Counted from the first letter of the stretch, positions 29,200 to 38,410 are shown. The stretch is 46,155 bases of DNA from Hydrogenophaga sp. A37 (GCF_002001205.1 NZ_MUNZ01000097.1:1-46155); one strand, 5' to 3'. A program made the numbers and translations. The notes: a model not told the origin generated them from the letters alone.

Positions 29200-30627
29200 A
29201 TGTACCCCACGCTCACCCTCTACATCGACGGCCAGTTCATGGAGGCCGGTGCCCGCCAGACACTGGCGGTGACCGACCCCGCAACGCTGGAACGCCTGGG
29301 CGATCTGCCCTGCGCCACCGTGCAGGACCTGGACTCGGCCCTGTCGGCCGCCGAGCGGGCTTTTGTGCAGTGGCGAAACGCCTCGCCCATGGACCGCTCG
29401 GCCGTGCTGCGCAAGACCGCCGAGCTGCTGCGCAGCCGGGTCGAGGTCATCGCCCACGGCATCACGCGGGACAACGGCAAGCCCCTGGCCGATGCGCGGG
29501 CCGAGGTGCTCAACAGCGCTGAACACGTCGAATGGCACGCCGAAGAATGCCGCCGCATCTACGGCCGTGTGGTGCCTTCGCGCGACCCGCGCGTGCGCCA
29601 GATGGTGATCCGCGAGCCGGTGGGCGTGTGCGTCGCGTTCAGCCCCTGGAATTTCCCGCTCAGTCAGGCCATCAAGAAGGTGTCCGCGGCCATCGGGGCG
29701 GGCTGCACGCTCATCCTCAAGGGGCCGGAGGAGTCGCCCAGCGCCATCGTCGAAATGGCGCGCGCCTTCCACGACGCCGGTCTGCCGCCGGGCGTGTTCA
29801 ACGTGGTGTTTGGCCATCCCGCCGAGATATCGAAGCACCTGATCGAGTCGCCCGTGGTGCGCCAGGTGTCCTTCACCGGCTCGGTGCCCGTGGGCAAGCA
29901 GTTGGCCGCGCTGGCCGGCCAGCACATGAAGCGGGTCTGCATGGAGCTCGGTGGTCATTCGCCGGTGCTGGTGTTCGACGATGCCGACGTGGACGCGGCG
30001 GCCGCGCTGTTGGCGCGCATGAAGACGCGCAACGCAGGGCAGGTGTGTGTCTCGCCTTCGCGCCTGTTTGTGCAGGCCGGTGTATACGACCGTTTTGTGG
30101 CACGTTTCGTGGACACCATCGAGTCGGTACAGGTGGGCAACGGCCTGGAGCCCCAATCGCAGATGGGGCCGCTGATCCACGACCGCCGCCTGCAGGCCGT
30201 GCGCGAACTGGTGGACGACGCCACACGCGCCGGCGGGCGGCTGCTCACCGGTGGCGCGCGAATGGGCGACGGCGGTCACTTCTTTTTGCCCACTGTCATT
30301 GCCGACGTGCCCGCTCACGCGCGGATCATGAGCGAGGAGCCTTTTGGCCCGGTCGCGTCGGTGGTGAAGTTCGACAGCACCGAGCTGGCGCTGCGGCTGG
30401 CCAACAGCGTGCCCTATGGCCTGGCGTCCTACGTGTTCACCGAGTCGCACAAGACCGCCACCCAGGTCATGAACGGGCTGGAGGTGGGCATGGTCAACAT
30501 CAACCACTCCGGCATGGCGCACCCTGAGCTGCCCTTTGGTGGCGTCAAGGACAGCGGCATCGGCAGCGAAGGCGGCACCGAGACCTTCGACGGCTTTCTG
30601 GTGACCAAGATGGTCACGCAGATCTGA
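29200..30627 (+). CDS. aldehyde dehydrogenase 1
   Basis: A 475-residue NAD(P)-dependent aldehyde dehydrogenase. It has the Asn motif FSPWNFPLSQ, the Glu motif MELGGHSPVLV, and the catalytic Cys motif NAGQVCVSPSR, all with the usual spacing; EPFGPVASV is also present. Similar to succinate-semialdehyde/benzaldehyde dehydrogenase-type enzymes. An ATG at 29137 would add 21 residues, unlike the family; ATG 29200 gives MYPTLTLYIDGQF, the normal beginning. Part of the operon, 59 bases after the Bug gene. The substrate is unknown. Confidence 0.88.
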   Translation: MYPTLTLYIDGQFMEAGARQTLAVTDPATLERLGDLPCATVQDLDSALSAAERAFVQWRNASPMDRSAVLRKTAELLRSRVEVIAHGITRDNGKPLADARAEVLNSAEHVEWHAEECRRIYGRVVPSRDPRVRQMVIREPVGVCVAFSPWNFPLSQAIKKVSAAIGAGCTLILKGPEESPSAIVEMARAFHDAGLPPGVFNVVFGHPAEISKHLIESPVVRQVSFTGSVPVGKQLAALAGQHMKRVCMELGGHSPVLVFDDADVDAAAALLARMKTRNAGQVCVSPSRLFVQAGVYDRFVARFVDTIESVQVGNGLEPQSQMGPLIHDRRLQAVRELVDDATRAGGRLLTGGARMGDGGHFFLPTVIADVPAHARIMSEEPFGPVASVVKFDSTELALRLANSVPYGLASYVFTESHKTATQVMNGLEVGMVNINHSGMAHPELPFGGVKDSGIGSEGGTETFDGFLVTKMVTQI

Positions 30628-30656
30628 TCTTTCTTCTTTGTTTACCCGGTTCCTCC

Positions 30657-32105
30657 ATGCTTCAACTCAAAGATCCCTCCCTGCTGCCTGGCCGGTGTCT
30701 CGTCGACGGCCAGTGGGTGTCGGGCACGGCGTTCATCGAGGTTACCAACCCGGCCACCGGCGCCGTGATCGCCTCGGTGCCGCGCCTGGGCGCCGCTGAA
30801 ACACGCCTGGCCATCGAGGGCGCCAACCGCGCCTGGCCAGCCTGGCGCGCGCGCACCGCCAAGGAGCGCTCAGCGGTCCTGGCGCAGTGGTACGCGCTGA
30901 TCATGGCCAACCAGGACGACCTGGCCCTCATCATGACCAGCGAACAGGGCAAACCGCTGGCCGAAGCGCGCGGTGAAATCGCCTACGCGGCGTCCTTCAT
31001 CCAGTGGTTTTCGGAAGAAGCCAAGCGCGTGTACGGCGACACCATTCCCGCGCCGGTGGCCTCGCAGCGCATCGTGGTCACCAAAGAGCCCATTGGTGTC
31101 TGCGCCGCCATCACGCCCTGGAACTTCCCGGCCGCCATGATCACGCGCAAGGCCGGCCCGGCGCTGGCCGCAGGCTGCACCATGGTGGTGAAGCCCGCGA
31201 GCCAGACGCCCCTGACCGCGCTGGCGCTGGCTGTGCTGGCCGAGCGGGCCGGTGTGCCTGCGGGCGTGTTGTCGGTGGTCACCGGTTCGGCGCGCGATGT
31301 GGGCGACGAGCTGGCCGACAACCCGCTGGTGCGCAAGCTTTCGTTCACCGGCTCCACCGAGGTCGGTCGCTCGCTGATGGCGCGCACCGCCGCCACCGTG
31401 AAGAAGGTGTCGATGGAGCTGGGCGGCAACGCGCCCTTCATCGTCTTCGAGGACGCCGATCTGGACGCCGCCGTCGAAGGCGCCATCGTGTCCAAGTACC
31501 GCAACGCCGGCCAGACCTGCGTCTGCGCCAACCGCCTGTACGTGCACAGCAAGGTGTACGACGCTTTTGCTGCCAAGCTGGCCTTGGCGGTGGCCCAGCT
31601 CAAGGTGGGGTCGGGTGTCGATGCAGACGTCCGCATCGGTCCGCTGATCGATGACAAGGCCGTTCAGAAGGTGGAGCAGCACATCGCGGACGCGGTGTCC
31701 AAGGGCGCGAAGCTGCTCACCGGCGGACAGCGCCACGGGCTGGGCCAGAGCTTCTTCGAGCCCACGATCCTGAGCGACGTGACGCAGGACATGCTGGTCG
31801 CCCGCGAAGAGACCTTCGGCCCGCTGGCGCCGCTGTTCCGTTTCGAGACCGAAGACGAGGTGGTGGCCATGGCCAACGACACCGAGTTCGGCCTCGCGAG
31901 CTATTTCTATGCGCGCGACCTCGGCCGCGTCTGGCGCGTGGCCGAGCGCCTGGAGTACGGCATGGTCGGTGTCAACACCGGCCTGATCTCCAACGAGGTG
32001 GCGCCCTTTGGCGGCGTCAAACAGTCGGGCATCGGCCGCGAAGGTTCGCACCTCGGCATGGACGACTACCTGGTGGTCAAGTACATCAACATGGCCGGCA
32101 TCTGA
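30657..32105 (+). CDS. gabD: aldehyde dehydrogenase 2, succinate-semialdehyde dehydrogenase type
   Basis: A 482-residue aldehyde dehydrogenase with GabD-like sequence: ITPWNFPAAMITRK, GPALAAGCTMVVKPASQTP, MELGGNAPFIVFEDADLDAA and the active-site NAGQTCVCANRLYV. The match is better to succinate-semialdehyde dehydrogenases than that of its neighbours, and the ATG and length agree with that family. Either four-carbon semialdehyde or a related pathway aldehyde is plausible. It lies 29 bases after dehydrogenase 1. It could serve either the aromatic pathway or an amine/GABA-type route encoded further on. Confidence 0.85.
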   Translation: MLQLKDPSLLPGRCLVDGQWVSGTAFIEVTNPATGAVIASVPRLGAAETRLAIEGANRAWPAWRARTAKERSAVLAQWYALIMANQDDLALIMTSEQGKPLAEARGEIAYAASFIQWFSEEAKRVYGDTIPAPVASQRIVVTKEPIGVCAAITPWNFPAAMITRKAGPALAAGCTMVVKPASQTPLTALALAVLAERAGVPAGVLSVVTGSARDVGDELADNPLVRKLSFTGSTEVGRSLMARTAATVKKVSMELGGNAPFIVFEDADLDAAVEGAIVSKYRNAGQTCVCANRLYVHSKVYDAFAAKLALAVAQLKVGSGVDADVRIGPLIDDKAVQKVEQHIADAVSKGAKLLTGGQRHGLGQSFFEPTILSDVTQDMLVAREETFGPLAPLFRFETEDEVVAMANDTEFGLASYFYARDLGRVWRVAERLEYGMVGVNTGLISNEVAPFGGVKQSGIGREGSHLGMDDYLVVKYINMAGI

Positions 32106-32167
32106 GCAACAGCGACGGCGCCTGAAGTGGCCGCGCCACTGATCCATACAACGACAGGAGACAACGC

Positions 32168-33625
32168 ATGAACACCCCGATTCCGCAACTGAACAACTTC
32201 ATCAACGGCCAACACCAGCCGGCCCGCTCGGGCGCCACCTTCGAGAAGCTGGCACCCGCCACGGGCAAGGTCTGCGCGAGGGTCAGCGCTTCCGCCGCCG
32301 ACGACGTGAACGATGCCGTGTCTGCGGCCAAGCAGGCGCTACGAGGCCCCTGGGCGGCGCTGCCCGGCAGCGAGCGGGGCCGTTGCCTGGCGCGCCTGGC
32401 CGACCTGCTCGAAGCGCAGGCCGAGGCCTTCGTGACCACGCTGACCACCGAGCAGGGCCGCCCCCATTTCGACATGCGCGTGATGGACCTGCCGATGTCG
32501 GTCGACACGCTGCGTTACTTCGCCGGCTGGGCCGACAAGCTCGAAGGGCGCACCGTGCCCACCGCGGGTTTCATGGGGCGCCAGATGCTGCACTACACGC
32601 GCCTGGAGCCTGTGGGTGTGGCGGCGCTGATCGTGCCCTGGAACGCGCCCTTGATGATCGCGATCTGGAAGCTCGCCCCGGCACTGGCGGCGGGCTGCAC
32701 CGTGGTGATCAAAACCTCGGAAGACGCGCCGATGGCGGTGGGCCAGCTCGGCGCGCTCGTGGCCGAAGCGGGCTTTCCGCCCGGCGTGGTCAACATCGTG
32801 CACGGCATGGGCCCCGAAGCTGGTGCGGCGCTGACCGCCCACCCCGACGTGAGCAAGATCAGCTTCACCGGCAGCACCGGCGTGGGCCGCATCATCGCCC
32901 AGCAGGCCGCGGCGTCGTTCAAGCGCGTCACGCTCGAGCTCGGCGGCAAGGCCGCCCAGATCCTGCTGCAGGACGCGAACCTGGACGAAGCGATTCCCGG
33001 CGTGGCCATGGGCCTGTTCGTGAACCAGGGGCAGACCTGCGCGGCCGGCTCGCGCATCCTGGTGCACCGCTCGCTCGTGCCGCAGGTGGAGCAGGCGCTG
33101 GCGGCCGCTGCGGCGTCGATGAAGCTCGGTGGGCCGGATGTGAAAGGCGCGCAGATGGGCGCGCTGATCAGCGCGCGCCACCGGGAGCGTGTGCAAGCCA
33201 GCATTGGCACAGCACTGGCCGAAGGCGCCCGGCGCTTGTGTGGCGCCGAGGGCGACACACCCGCGAACGGCTTCTTCATGCGCCCGACGGTCTTCACCGA
33301 CGTGACGGCCGATATGCAGATTGCCCAGGAAGAAATCTTCGGGCCGGTGGGCGCCATCATTCCGTTCGACACCGAAGCCGAAGCCGTCGCCCTGGCCAAC
33401 GACAGCCGCTACGGGCTCTCGGCCAGCGTCTGGACGCGCGACGTGTCCGCCGCGCACCGCGTGGCCGCGCAGCTCGAAGTGGGCGCGGTGGCCATCAACT
33501 GCTGGAGCCCGCTGGACGCGCGCCTGCCCTGGGGCGGCACCAAAGACAGCGGCATCGGGCGCGATCTCTCGCGCAAGGCGCTGGACGCCTACCTCGAAGA
33601 AAAAGTGGTTTCGCTCGCGCTGTAA
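32168..33625 (+). CDS. aldehyde dehydrogenase 3
   Basis: A 485-residue aldehyde dehydrogenase closer to the phenylacetaldehyde/betaine/retinal-type branch: FAGWADKLEGRTVP, LIVPWNAPLMIAIWKLAPAL, LELGGKAAQILLQDANLD and the catalytic-Cys motif NQGQTCAAGSR. PWNAP, instead of PWNFP, and the LAPAL stretch mark this branch. ATG 32168 follows ACAGGAG. It is last of three dehydrogenase genes in a row, with an AraC gene following 11 bases later. Confidence 0.88.
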   Translation: MNTPIPQLNNFINGQHQPARSGATFEKLAPATGKVCARVSASAADDVNDAVSAAKQALRGPWAALPGSERGRCLARLADLLEAQAEAFVTTLTTEQGRPHFDMRVMDLPMSVDTLRYFAGWADKLEGRTVPTAGFMGRQMLHYTRLEPVGVAALIVPWNAPLMIAIWKLAPALAAGCTVVIKTSEDAPMAVGQLGALVAEAGFPPGVVNIVHGMGPEAGAALTAHPDVSKISFTGSTGVGRIIAQQAAASFKRVTLELGGKAAQILLQDANLDEAIPGVAMGLFVNQGQTCAAGSRILVHRSLVPQVEQALAAAAASMKLGGPDVKGAQMGALISARHRERVQASIGTALAEGARRLCGAEGDTPANGFFMRPTVFTDVTADMQIAQEEIFGPVGAIIPFDTEAEAVALANDSRYGLSASVWTRDVSAAHRVAAQLEVGAVAINCWSPLDARLPWGGTKDSGIGRDLSRKALDAYLEEKVVSLAL

Positions 33626-33636
33626 GCCGCTTTCTC

Positions 33637-34638
33637 ATGAATGTTGAAGTGCGTTCTTTCAACGACGTGCACCAGCACGCACGTGCCATCCCGGGTTGGT
33701 CTCAACACTACGACCAGCTTTCGCCGGGATCGCTCAACAGCAGCCTGCGTCAGGTGTCCACCCAGACCTTCCAGATGTTCCATGAGGTGCTGAACCGGCA
33801 GGTGGTGCAGCGGGGGCAGTGCCCCCCTCGACGCTTGTGCCTGGCGGTGTCGGACATGGCGCTGGAAGCCTCCAGTGCTGGGCGCTCCAAGCCGCCTTTG
33901 TCGCGCGTGGTGCTGCTGCGCAACAGCGAGGAGTTCATGCTGCACGCGCCACAAGGTTTGAGCCTGGTGGCGGCCAATGTGGACTTCGACCGCTTCATCG
34001 AGATGGCGGAACTGCATCTCTTGCCCCATCAGACCGCACTGGCCAGAGGCGCAGCGGCCTTGGCAGTGAACGAAGCGACGGCAACGCGGCTCAAAGACAC
34101 CCTTTACCTGATCCTCCTTCAGACCCGCCAGCAGCCAGCCAACAACGCACCGACGGCGACCCTGGACAAGGTGATGGACGAGATGCTGCTCAACGCCTTC
34201 CTGGACCTGTTTGCCGCGGTCGGGGACCCGCGCACACAGACGCGTTGTGGCTCGTCAGTGAGCAGCTACATGGTCAGGCGCAGCCGCGAACTGGTGGAGG
34301 GCAACGTCTGCAGTCCCCTGAGCATCCTGGACCTCTGTGCACAGCTTCGGGTCAGCCGTCGCACGCTGCAGGCCAGCTTCCAGCGCGTGGCAGGCATCGG
34401 TCCCCTGGAGTACCTGCGCAACCTGCGGCTCAATGCCGTGCGCCGCCGTCTGGGCACGACAGCGGCGCATGAGTTGCAGGTGGGTGACGCGGCGGCCGAG
34501 ATGGGCTTCTTCCACCTCAGCCATTTCGCGCGCCACTACCGCGAGCTGTTTGGCGAGCTGCCATCCGACACCCTGCGTGCGGATGGCCGGCCCACGGTGG
34601 CGCATGCAGGCCACCGCGGGACGCTCAGAAGCTCTTGA
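33637..34638 (+). CDS. AraC-family transcriptional regulator
   Basis: A 333-residue protein with an N-terminal effector domain of about 210 residues (AraC-binding-like-2 type; EutR-like) and a C-terminal double helix-turn-helix: SILDLCAQLRVSRRTLQASF, then GPLEYLRNLRLNAVRRRL and GDAAAEMGFFHLSHFARHYR, then LFGELPSDT. It is co-directional with and 11 bases after the dehydrogenase genes, so it may be produced with the operon and act as a feed-forward activator. Its end overlaps the convergent outer-membrane gene by 14 bases. I used ATG 33637; the longer open frame lies in the dehydrogenase gene. Confidence 0.85.
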   Translation: MNVEVRSFNDVHQHARAIPGWSQHYDQLSPGSLNSSLRQVSTQTFQMFHEVLNRQVVQRGQCPPRRLCLAVSDMALEASSAGRSKPPLSRVVLLRNSEEFMLHAPQGLSLVAANVDFDRFIEMAELHLLPHQTALARGAAALAVNEATATRLKDTLYLILLQTRQQPANNAPTATLDKVMDEMLLNAFLDLFAAVGDPRTQTRCGSSVSSYMVRRSRELVEGNVCSPLSILDLCAQLRVSRRTLQASFQRVAGIGPLEYLRNLRLNAVRRRLGTTAAHELQVGDAAAEMGFFHLSHFARHYRELFGELPSDTLRADGRPTVAHAGHRGTLRSS

Positions 34639-35299
34639 GCAGGCCGACCACCAGGCGGGTTTTGCCCGCCGGGCCGGTCTTGGCGGTCTCGGCACCGCTG
34701 ATGCGGCCGGAGGCCATCAGGCCGCCGCCCAGGTCGTAGACCAGACCCAGGTGAGCGTCTTTCGCGCTGTCCATGTTGTGGCGGTTGCGGAATCCCACGC
34801 CAGCTTCCAGGGTCAGCTTCTCGCTCAGAGGTTGCGCCAGCGAGAGCGCCAGGCGGGCCGTCTTGTTGCCGTTGCCAAAGCCATGGCCGTACTGGGCCGA
34901 GAAGATGCCGTGGCCCAGGCGCAGGTACCACTCGTTGGCGTTCCAGCTGCTGTCCTTGGGGTACACGAAGCGGATGGCGCCGATGTCGTAGCGCCAGCCC
35001 TGGCCGAATTCGCCACGGTAGCCGCCGTACAGGTCAATCTCCAGGTCGGCCTTGCCCTGCGCGCCGAACTGGCCGGTCGAGTTCCAGTTGCCGACATAGA
35101 GGCCGTTGCCGAAGTCATGGTCGACGCCGCCTTGCAGGGCCGGGCGGACGTTCTTGGGTGCGCGCACGTCCTGGTCGATGCCGTTGTACTTGTACAGCGA
35201 TGTCAGACCCACATTGAAGGACAGACCTTCGGCGGCAACGGGGGCGGCGATGGATGCCAGCGCGAGGACGGCAGCGAGGGGACGGATGAATGGGTTCAT
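34625..35299 (-). CDS. TorF-like/TIGR02001 family outer-membrane beta-barrel protein
   Basis: A 224-residue exported protein. Residues 1-24 are a signal peptide (LAAVLALASIAAPVAAEG). The mature part starts LSFNVGLTSLYKYNGIDQD, which resembles the TIGR02001 (TorF) family start (x-x-N-x-x-x-x-S-x-Y-x-x-R-G-x-x-Q), and continues as alternating strands (LYVGNWNSTGQFG, LEIDLYGGYRGEFG, WYLRLGHGIFSAQYGHGF) to a terminal Phe (GLLKSF), the outer-membrane insertion signal. It may be a pore for an aromatic or amine substrate. The start was set at ATG 35299 with GAGACAAC ahead. Convergent with the AraC gene, 3' ends overlapping. Confidence 0.78.
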   Translation of the reverse strand: MNPFIRPLAAVLALASIAAPVAAEGLSFNVGLTSLYKYNGIDQDVRAPKNVRPALQGGVDHDFGNGLYVGNWNSTGQFGAQGKADLEIDLYGGYRGEFGQGWRYDIGAIRFVYPKDSSWNANEWYLRLGHGIFSAQYGHGFGNGNKTARLALSLAQPLSEKLTLEAGVGFRNRHNMDSAKDAHLGLVYDLGGGLMASGRISGAETAKTGPAGKTRLVVGLLKSF

Positions 35300-35435
35300 G
35301 TTGTCTCTTTCTGGGGAGTGGTGGGATGTTCCCCGCGCCTTGCGCAGACCACCGGCACGGGGCGGACCGGATTCTGGGCCGAGGGTCGGCAATCGATGAG
35401 CCTGAAATGGCAGGGCTTGTCGGTCAGGGCCGCGC

Positions 35436-36617
35436 TCAGTAGCGCAGACGGCCACCGAAGGTCACGATGCCGATGTCCAGGAAGTCCAGGCCGACGTGAT
35501 CGGTTTTGGAGAACGTGGCCTTGAGGCCGCCGAGGTCGAACGGACTGCGTTGCTCCAGCGCATCTCGCAGCCCCGCGGCCGTCACCGGTCGGGCGGTCTG
35601 CCGCAGGGCTTCCACCAGAAGCCGTGCGGCCAGGAAGCCTTCCAGGGACAGGGTGCCGAGCCGTGTGTCCTTGGGCGCGTACTGCTTCATCTGGGTCTGG
35701 TAGTCGCGCACAGCGGGCAGGGTGCCGCCGAACGGGTTGGGCACGACCTGGGTCACCGTCATGCCCCGCGAGGCCGCTTCGCCGGCGTGGTCGAACAGCC
35801 GTCCCGATTCGTTGTAGGACGCGCCGTACACCGGCGTGAAGAGGCCTTTCGCGCGGAGCGTCTTGAGCAGCTTCGCGGTTTCTTCCACCGGCAGCATGGA
35901 CACGATCGCCTCGGCGCGCATCTGCGCCACCTGTTCGAACGGCTTGTCCAACTGGCCGCTGCTGGCCGCGACCGCTGCACGACCGACCACCTCGATCGCG
36001 GGGGTCCGCGCGGCGGACTGCTCGAAGTACTTCACCTCGCCCAGGGTGGCGGGGTCATCCCAGTGGATCAGGGCCACCTTGCGCAGCCCGACGGTGCGCA
36101 GCTGCTGGGCGAGCTTCTCGTACTCGCTGTTTTCGCCCTGGGTGAGGTGAAAGACGTGCGACCGGGTCGGGGAGCGCAGCTGCACGGCGGCGGGCGAGGT
36201 GCCCAGCAGGGGAATGCCGATGCGGCCGAAGGTGTTGGCTTCGAGGGTGGCCACAATCGTCTCGGGACCGATCAGGTACAGGAAGGCCACCGGGTTCAGG
36301 GTGGCGGCGGCCTGTTCGATCTGTTTCAGGGCCTGCGCCGGGTTGGCGGCGTCGTCCAGCGACACCAGGCGCACGGTGTCGCCCCGGATGCCTCCGGTGG
36401 CGTTGACGTGCGCCAGGTGGGCCAGCATGCCGGTGCGCAACTCGTTGGTGTAATGCGCCAGCTCGCCTTTCTGCGGTGCCACCTGCACCACCACCAGCTC
36501 GACGGCGCCGGCGCCCCGGGTCATCAGGGCGCCGGCCAGCAGGCACAGGGGCAGCACCAGGCGGGTGGTCCTCCCTGTTGATCTGCAGAGAGGCAAAACA
36601 TTCGTGTCGTGGCGCAA
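35436..36617 (-). CDS. ABC-type branched-chain amino acid/amide binding protein
   Basis: A 393-residue periplasmic binding protein of the Peripla_BP_6 (LivJ/amide) family. I propose TTG 36617, which follows AGGAGATCC; the predicted signal peptide then has a charged n-region (CRSTGRTTR), the hydrophobic LVLPLCLLAGALM and the end RGAGA before VELVVVQVAPQKG. The mature protein has FLYLIGPETIVATLEANTFG, GIPLLGTSPAAVQLRSPTR and the C-terminal lobe with SLEGFLAARLLVEALRQT. No permease or ATPase genes accompany it, so it may use a shared transporter or be a sensor. Divergent from the APC permease, 247 bases apart. The start codon is an inference. Confidence 0.75.
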   Translation of the reverse strand: MRHDTNVLPLCRSTGRTTRLVLPLCLLAGALMTRGAGAVELVVVQVAPQKGELAHYTNELRTGMLAHLAHVNATGGIRGDTVRLVSLDDAANPAQALKQIEQAAATLNPVAFLYLIGPETIVATLEANTFGRIGIPLLGTSPAAVQLRSPTRSHVFHLTQGENSEYEKLAQQLRTVGLRKVALIHWDDPATLGEVKYFEQSAARTPAIEVVGRAAVAASSGQLDKPFEQVAQMRAEAIVSMLPVEETAKLLKTLRAKGLFTPVYGASYNESGRLFDHAGEAASRGMTVTQVVPNPFGGTLPAVRDYQTQMKQYAPKDTRLGTLSLEGFLAARLLVEALRQTARPVTAAGLRDALEQRSPFDLGGLKATFSKTDHVGLDFLDIGIVTFGGRLRY

Positions 36618-36789
36618 CGTGGATCTCCTGGGTGCTCTTGGTACGGGGCATGCTAGGGGTGGCCCGCGATCGCCTGTAGCCCGAATCGGCAGCTTGGTGG
36701 CCGGGGTGCGTCGCCGCTGCAGGGCGCGCAAAAAAACTTGCCGATCCGGGCTAACCACCGCAGCATCAGCGCCCCTAGAGTCGCGACAG

Positions 36790-36806
36790 TCGCGGACGTT
36801 CCGCGA
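36790..36806. promoter_or_regulatory. inverted repeat upstream of APC permease
   Basis: TCGCGGA, 3 bases, TCCGCGA form a perfect 7-bp inverted repeat 59 bases before the permease ATG, in the divergent gap with the binding-protein gene. A half-site-like TCGCGACA lies immediately upstream. It could be an operator for control of uptake; no regulator can be named. Confidence 0.35.
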
Positions 36807-36864
36807 TCCCCCATGTGCCGGCGCGGGGCTTTGTTATCGGCAGCAGACAGGCAGTGAAAACAAC

Positions 36865-38340
36865 ATGGCAGTCGTCCACCAACCGTCAGAGCAGGAGAGT
36901 CCTGCGTATCCCCCCCACGGCGGGCCTCACGAGCTCCGCAAGAACTCACTGGGTCTCATCTCGGTGACGTTCATGGTCATTTCGGCGGCCGCCCCGCTCA
37001 CCGGGGTTGCCGGGGCCGTGCCCATCGCCTTCCTGCTCGGCAACGGCACGGGCGTGCCCGCGACCTTCCTCTTCATGACCCTGATCATGTTGGCCTTCTC
37101 CGTCGGCTACGTGGCGATGTCCCGCCACGTGCGCAACGCCGGAGCCTTCTATGCCTATGCGGCCCGGGGCCTGGGCGGCTGCTGGGGCGGCGCCACGGCG
37201 ATGGTTGCACTGGTGGCCTACAACGCCCTGCAGTTCGGACTCATCGGTCTGCTGGGTGGCGTCTCCGCGGGCGTGTTCGGCGGCTTCGGCCTGGACATGC
37301 CCTGGTGGGTCTACAGCCTGGTGGCCGTGCTGCTGGTCGGCATCTTGGGCTACCGGCAGGTCGATCTGTCGGCCAAGGTGCTGGTGCTGCTGGTGCTGCT
37401 GGAGTACCTGATCGTGCTGCTGGTGGACTTTGCCATCCTGGGCTCGGGTGGTGCCAGCGGGCTGTCGATGAACCTGTTCGACATGTCCGCCATCAGCTCG
37501 GGCTCGTTCACCGTGGCGGTGCTGTTCTGCCTCGGTTCGTTCATGGGTTTCGAGGCCACCACCATCTATGCCGAAGAGGCCCGCGACCCGGACGTGACGA
37601 TTCCGCGCGCCACCTACCTCTCCGTGCTGCTGATCGGCATCTTCTTCGTGTTCACCACCTGGCTGATGGTCGCCGGGGTGGGTGCGGCCGAACTGATCCC
37701 GACGCTCCAGGGCCTGCAGGACCCGACCAGCTTCTTCTTTGAACTGGCAGGCCGCTATGTCGGTGGGCCGGTGCCCGCCATCGCCGGGGTGCTGCTGGTG
37801 TCCAGCCTGTTCGCGGCGCTGTCGGCCTTCCACAACTACATCGCCCGCTACAGCTACGTCGCCGGGCGCGAGGGTCTGCTGCCCGCAGCCTTTGGCCGCA
37901 CCCACTCGACACACCAGAGCCCGCACGTCGGCTCGGTGGCCCAGAGCATCGGTGCGCTGATCGTGCTGGCGGTGTTTGCCGGCCTGGGCCTCGACCCGGT
38001 GCTCAACATGTTCACCTGGATCTCGCAGATCGGTGTGCTGGGGGTGCTCGGCATGATGTCGATCACGTCGCTGGCGGTGGTGGCCTTTTTCCGTCGGCAC
38101 GCTGAAGCCTCGCTGTTCACCGCCTGGGTCATGCCGGTGATGTCCGGCCTGATCATGGCCGTGCTGTTCGTCTACATCTTCTTCAACTTCGGCGACCTGA
38201 CGGGGACGCAGGGGGGCACTCTCGGGATCGTCCTGCCTTCACTGATCCCGCTCGCCGCCGTGGTGGGCTGGCTGCTGGCCAGCCGCCTGCGGGCCGCCAA
38301 TCCGAAAGCGTTTGCCGTGATGGGTGCCAGCCGCACCTGA
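36865..38340 (+). CDS. APC-family amino acid/amine permease
   Basis: A 491-residue integral membrane protein of the APC (amino acid-polyamine-organocation) superfamily. It begins GLISVTFMVISAAAPLTGVA, the usual TM1 with the substrate-binding unwound segment, and has ARGLGGCWGGATAMVALVAY, LFCLGSFMGFEATTIYAEEA (TM6 signature with FEA-x-x), the RATYLSVLLIG that follows, and 12 hydrophobic segments. It would import an amino acid, amine or ethanolamine-like compound. ATG 36865 was chosen; the 300-base open extension upstream has no signal and lies over the divergent promoter. A strong terminator follows. It is the likely uptake system for the operon downstream. Confidence 0.88.
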   Translation: MAVVHQPSEQESPAYPPHGGPHELRKNSLGLISVTFMVISAAAPLTGVAGAVPIAFLLGNGTGVPATFLFMTLIMLAFSVGYVAMSRHVRNAGAFYAYAARGLGGCWGGATAMVALVAYNALQFGLIGLLGGVSAGVFGGFGLDMPWWVYSLVAVLLVGILGYRQVDLSAKVLVLLVLLEYLIVLLVDFAILGSGGASGLSMNLFDMSAISSGSFTVAVLFCLGSFMGFEATTIYAEEARDPDVTIPRATYLSVLLIGIFFVFTTWLMVAGVGAAELIPTLQGLQDPTSFFFELAGRYVGGPVPAIAGVLLVSSLFAALSAFHNYIARYSYVAGREGLLPAAFGRTHSTHQSPHVGSVAQSIGALIVLAVFAGLGLDPVLNMFTWISQIGVLGVLGMMSITSLAVVAFFRRHAEASLFTAWVMPVMSGLIMAVLFVYIFFNFGDLTGTQGGTLGIVLPSLIPLAAVVGWLLASRLRAANPKAFAVMGASRT

Positions 38341-38380
38341 AGCGCTGGCCCGTCGTGGCCCAGCCCACGCATCCAAGGTT

Positions 38381-38410
38381 CCAGGGGGAGAGATCCCCCT
38401 GGTTTTTTTT
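38381..38410 (+). terminator. rho-independent terminator after the permease
   Basis: CCAGGGGGA, loop GAGAT, then CCCCCTGG followed by eight T residues: a strong GC-rich stem plus T-run 40 bases after the permease stop. The stem pairs CCAGGGGG with CCCCCTGG. It separates the permease transcript from the GS-like operon. Confidence 0.9.

Noticed and set aside
32383..33636. A long frame continuous with the AraC gene across aldehyde dehydrogenase 3
   Set aside because: Arg/Gly/Ala-rich composition and full overlap with a clear dehydrogenase gene; the AraC protein begins at 33637.
36565..36864. Upstream extension of the APC permease frame
   Set aside because: It lies over the divergent promoter and the 5' end of the binding-protein gene, has no ribosome site and no membrane-protein character; ATG 36865 fits the family start.
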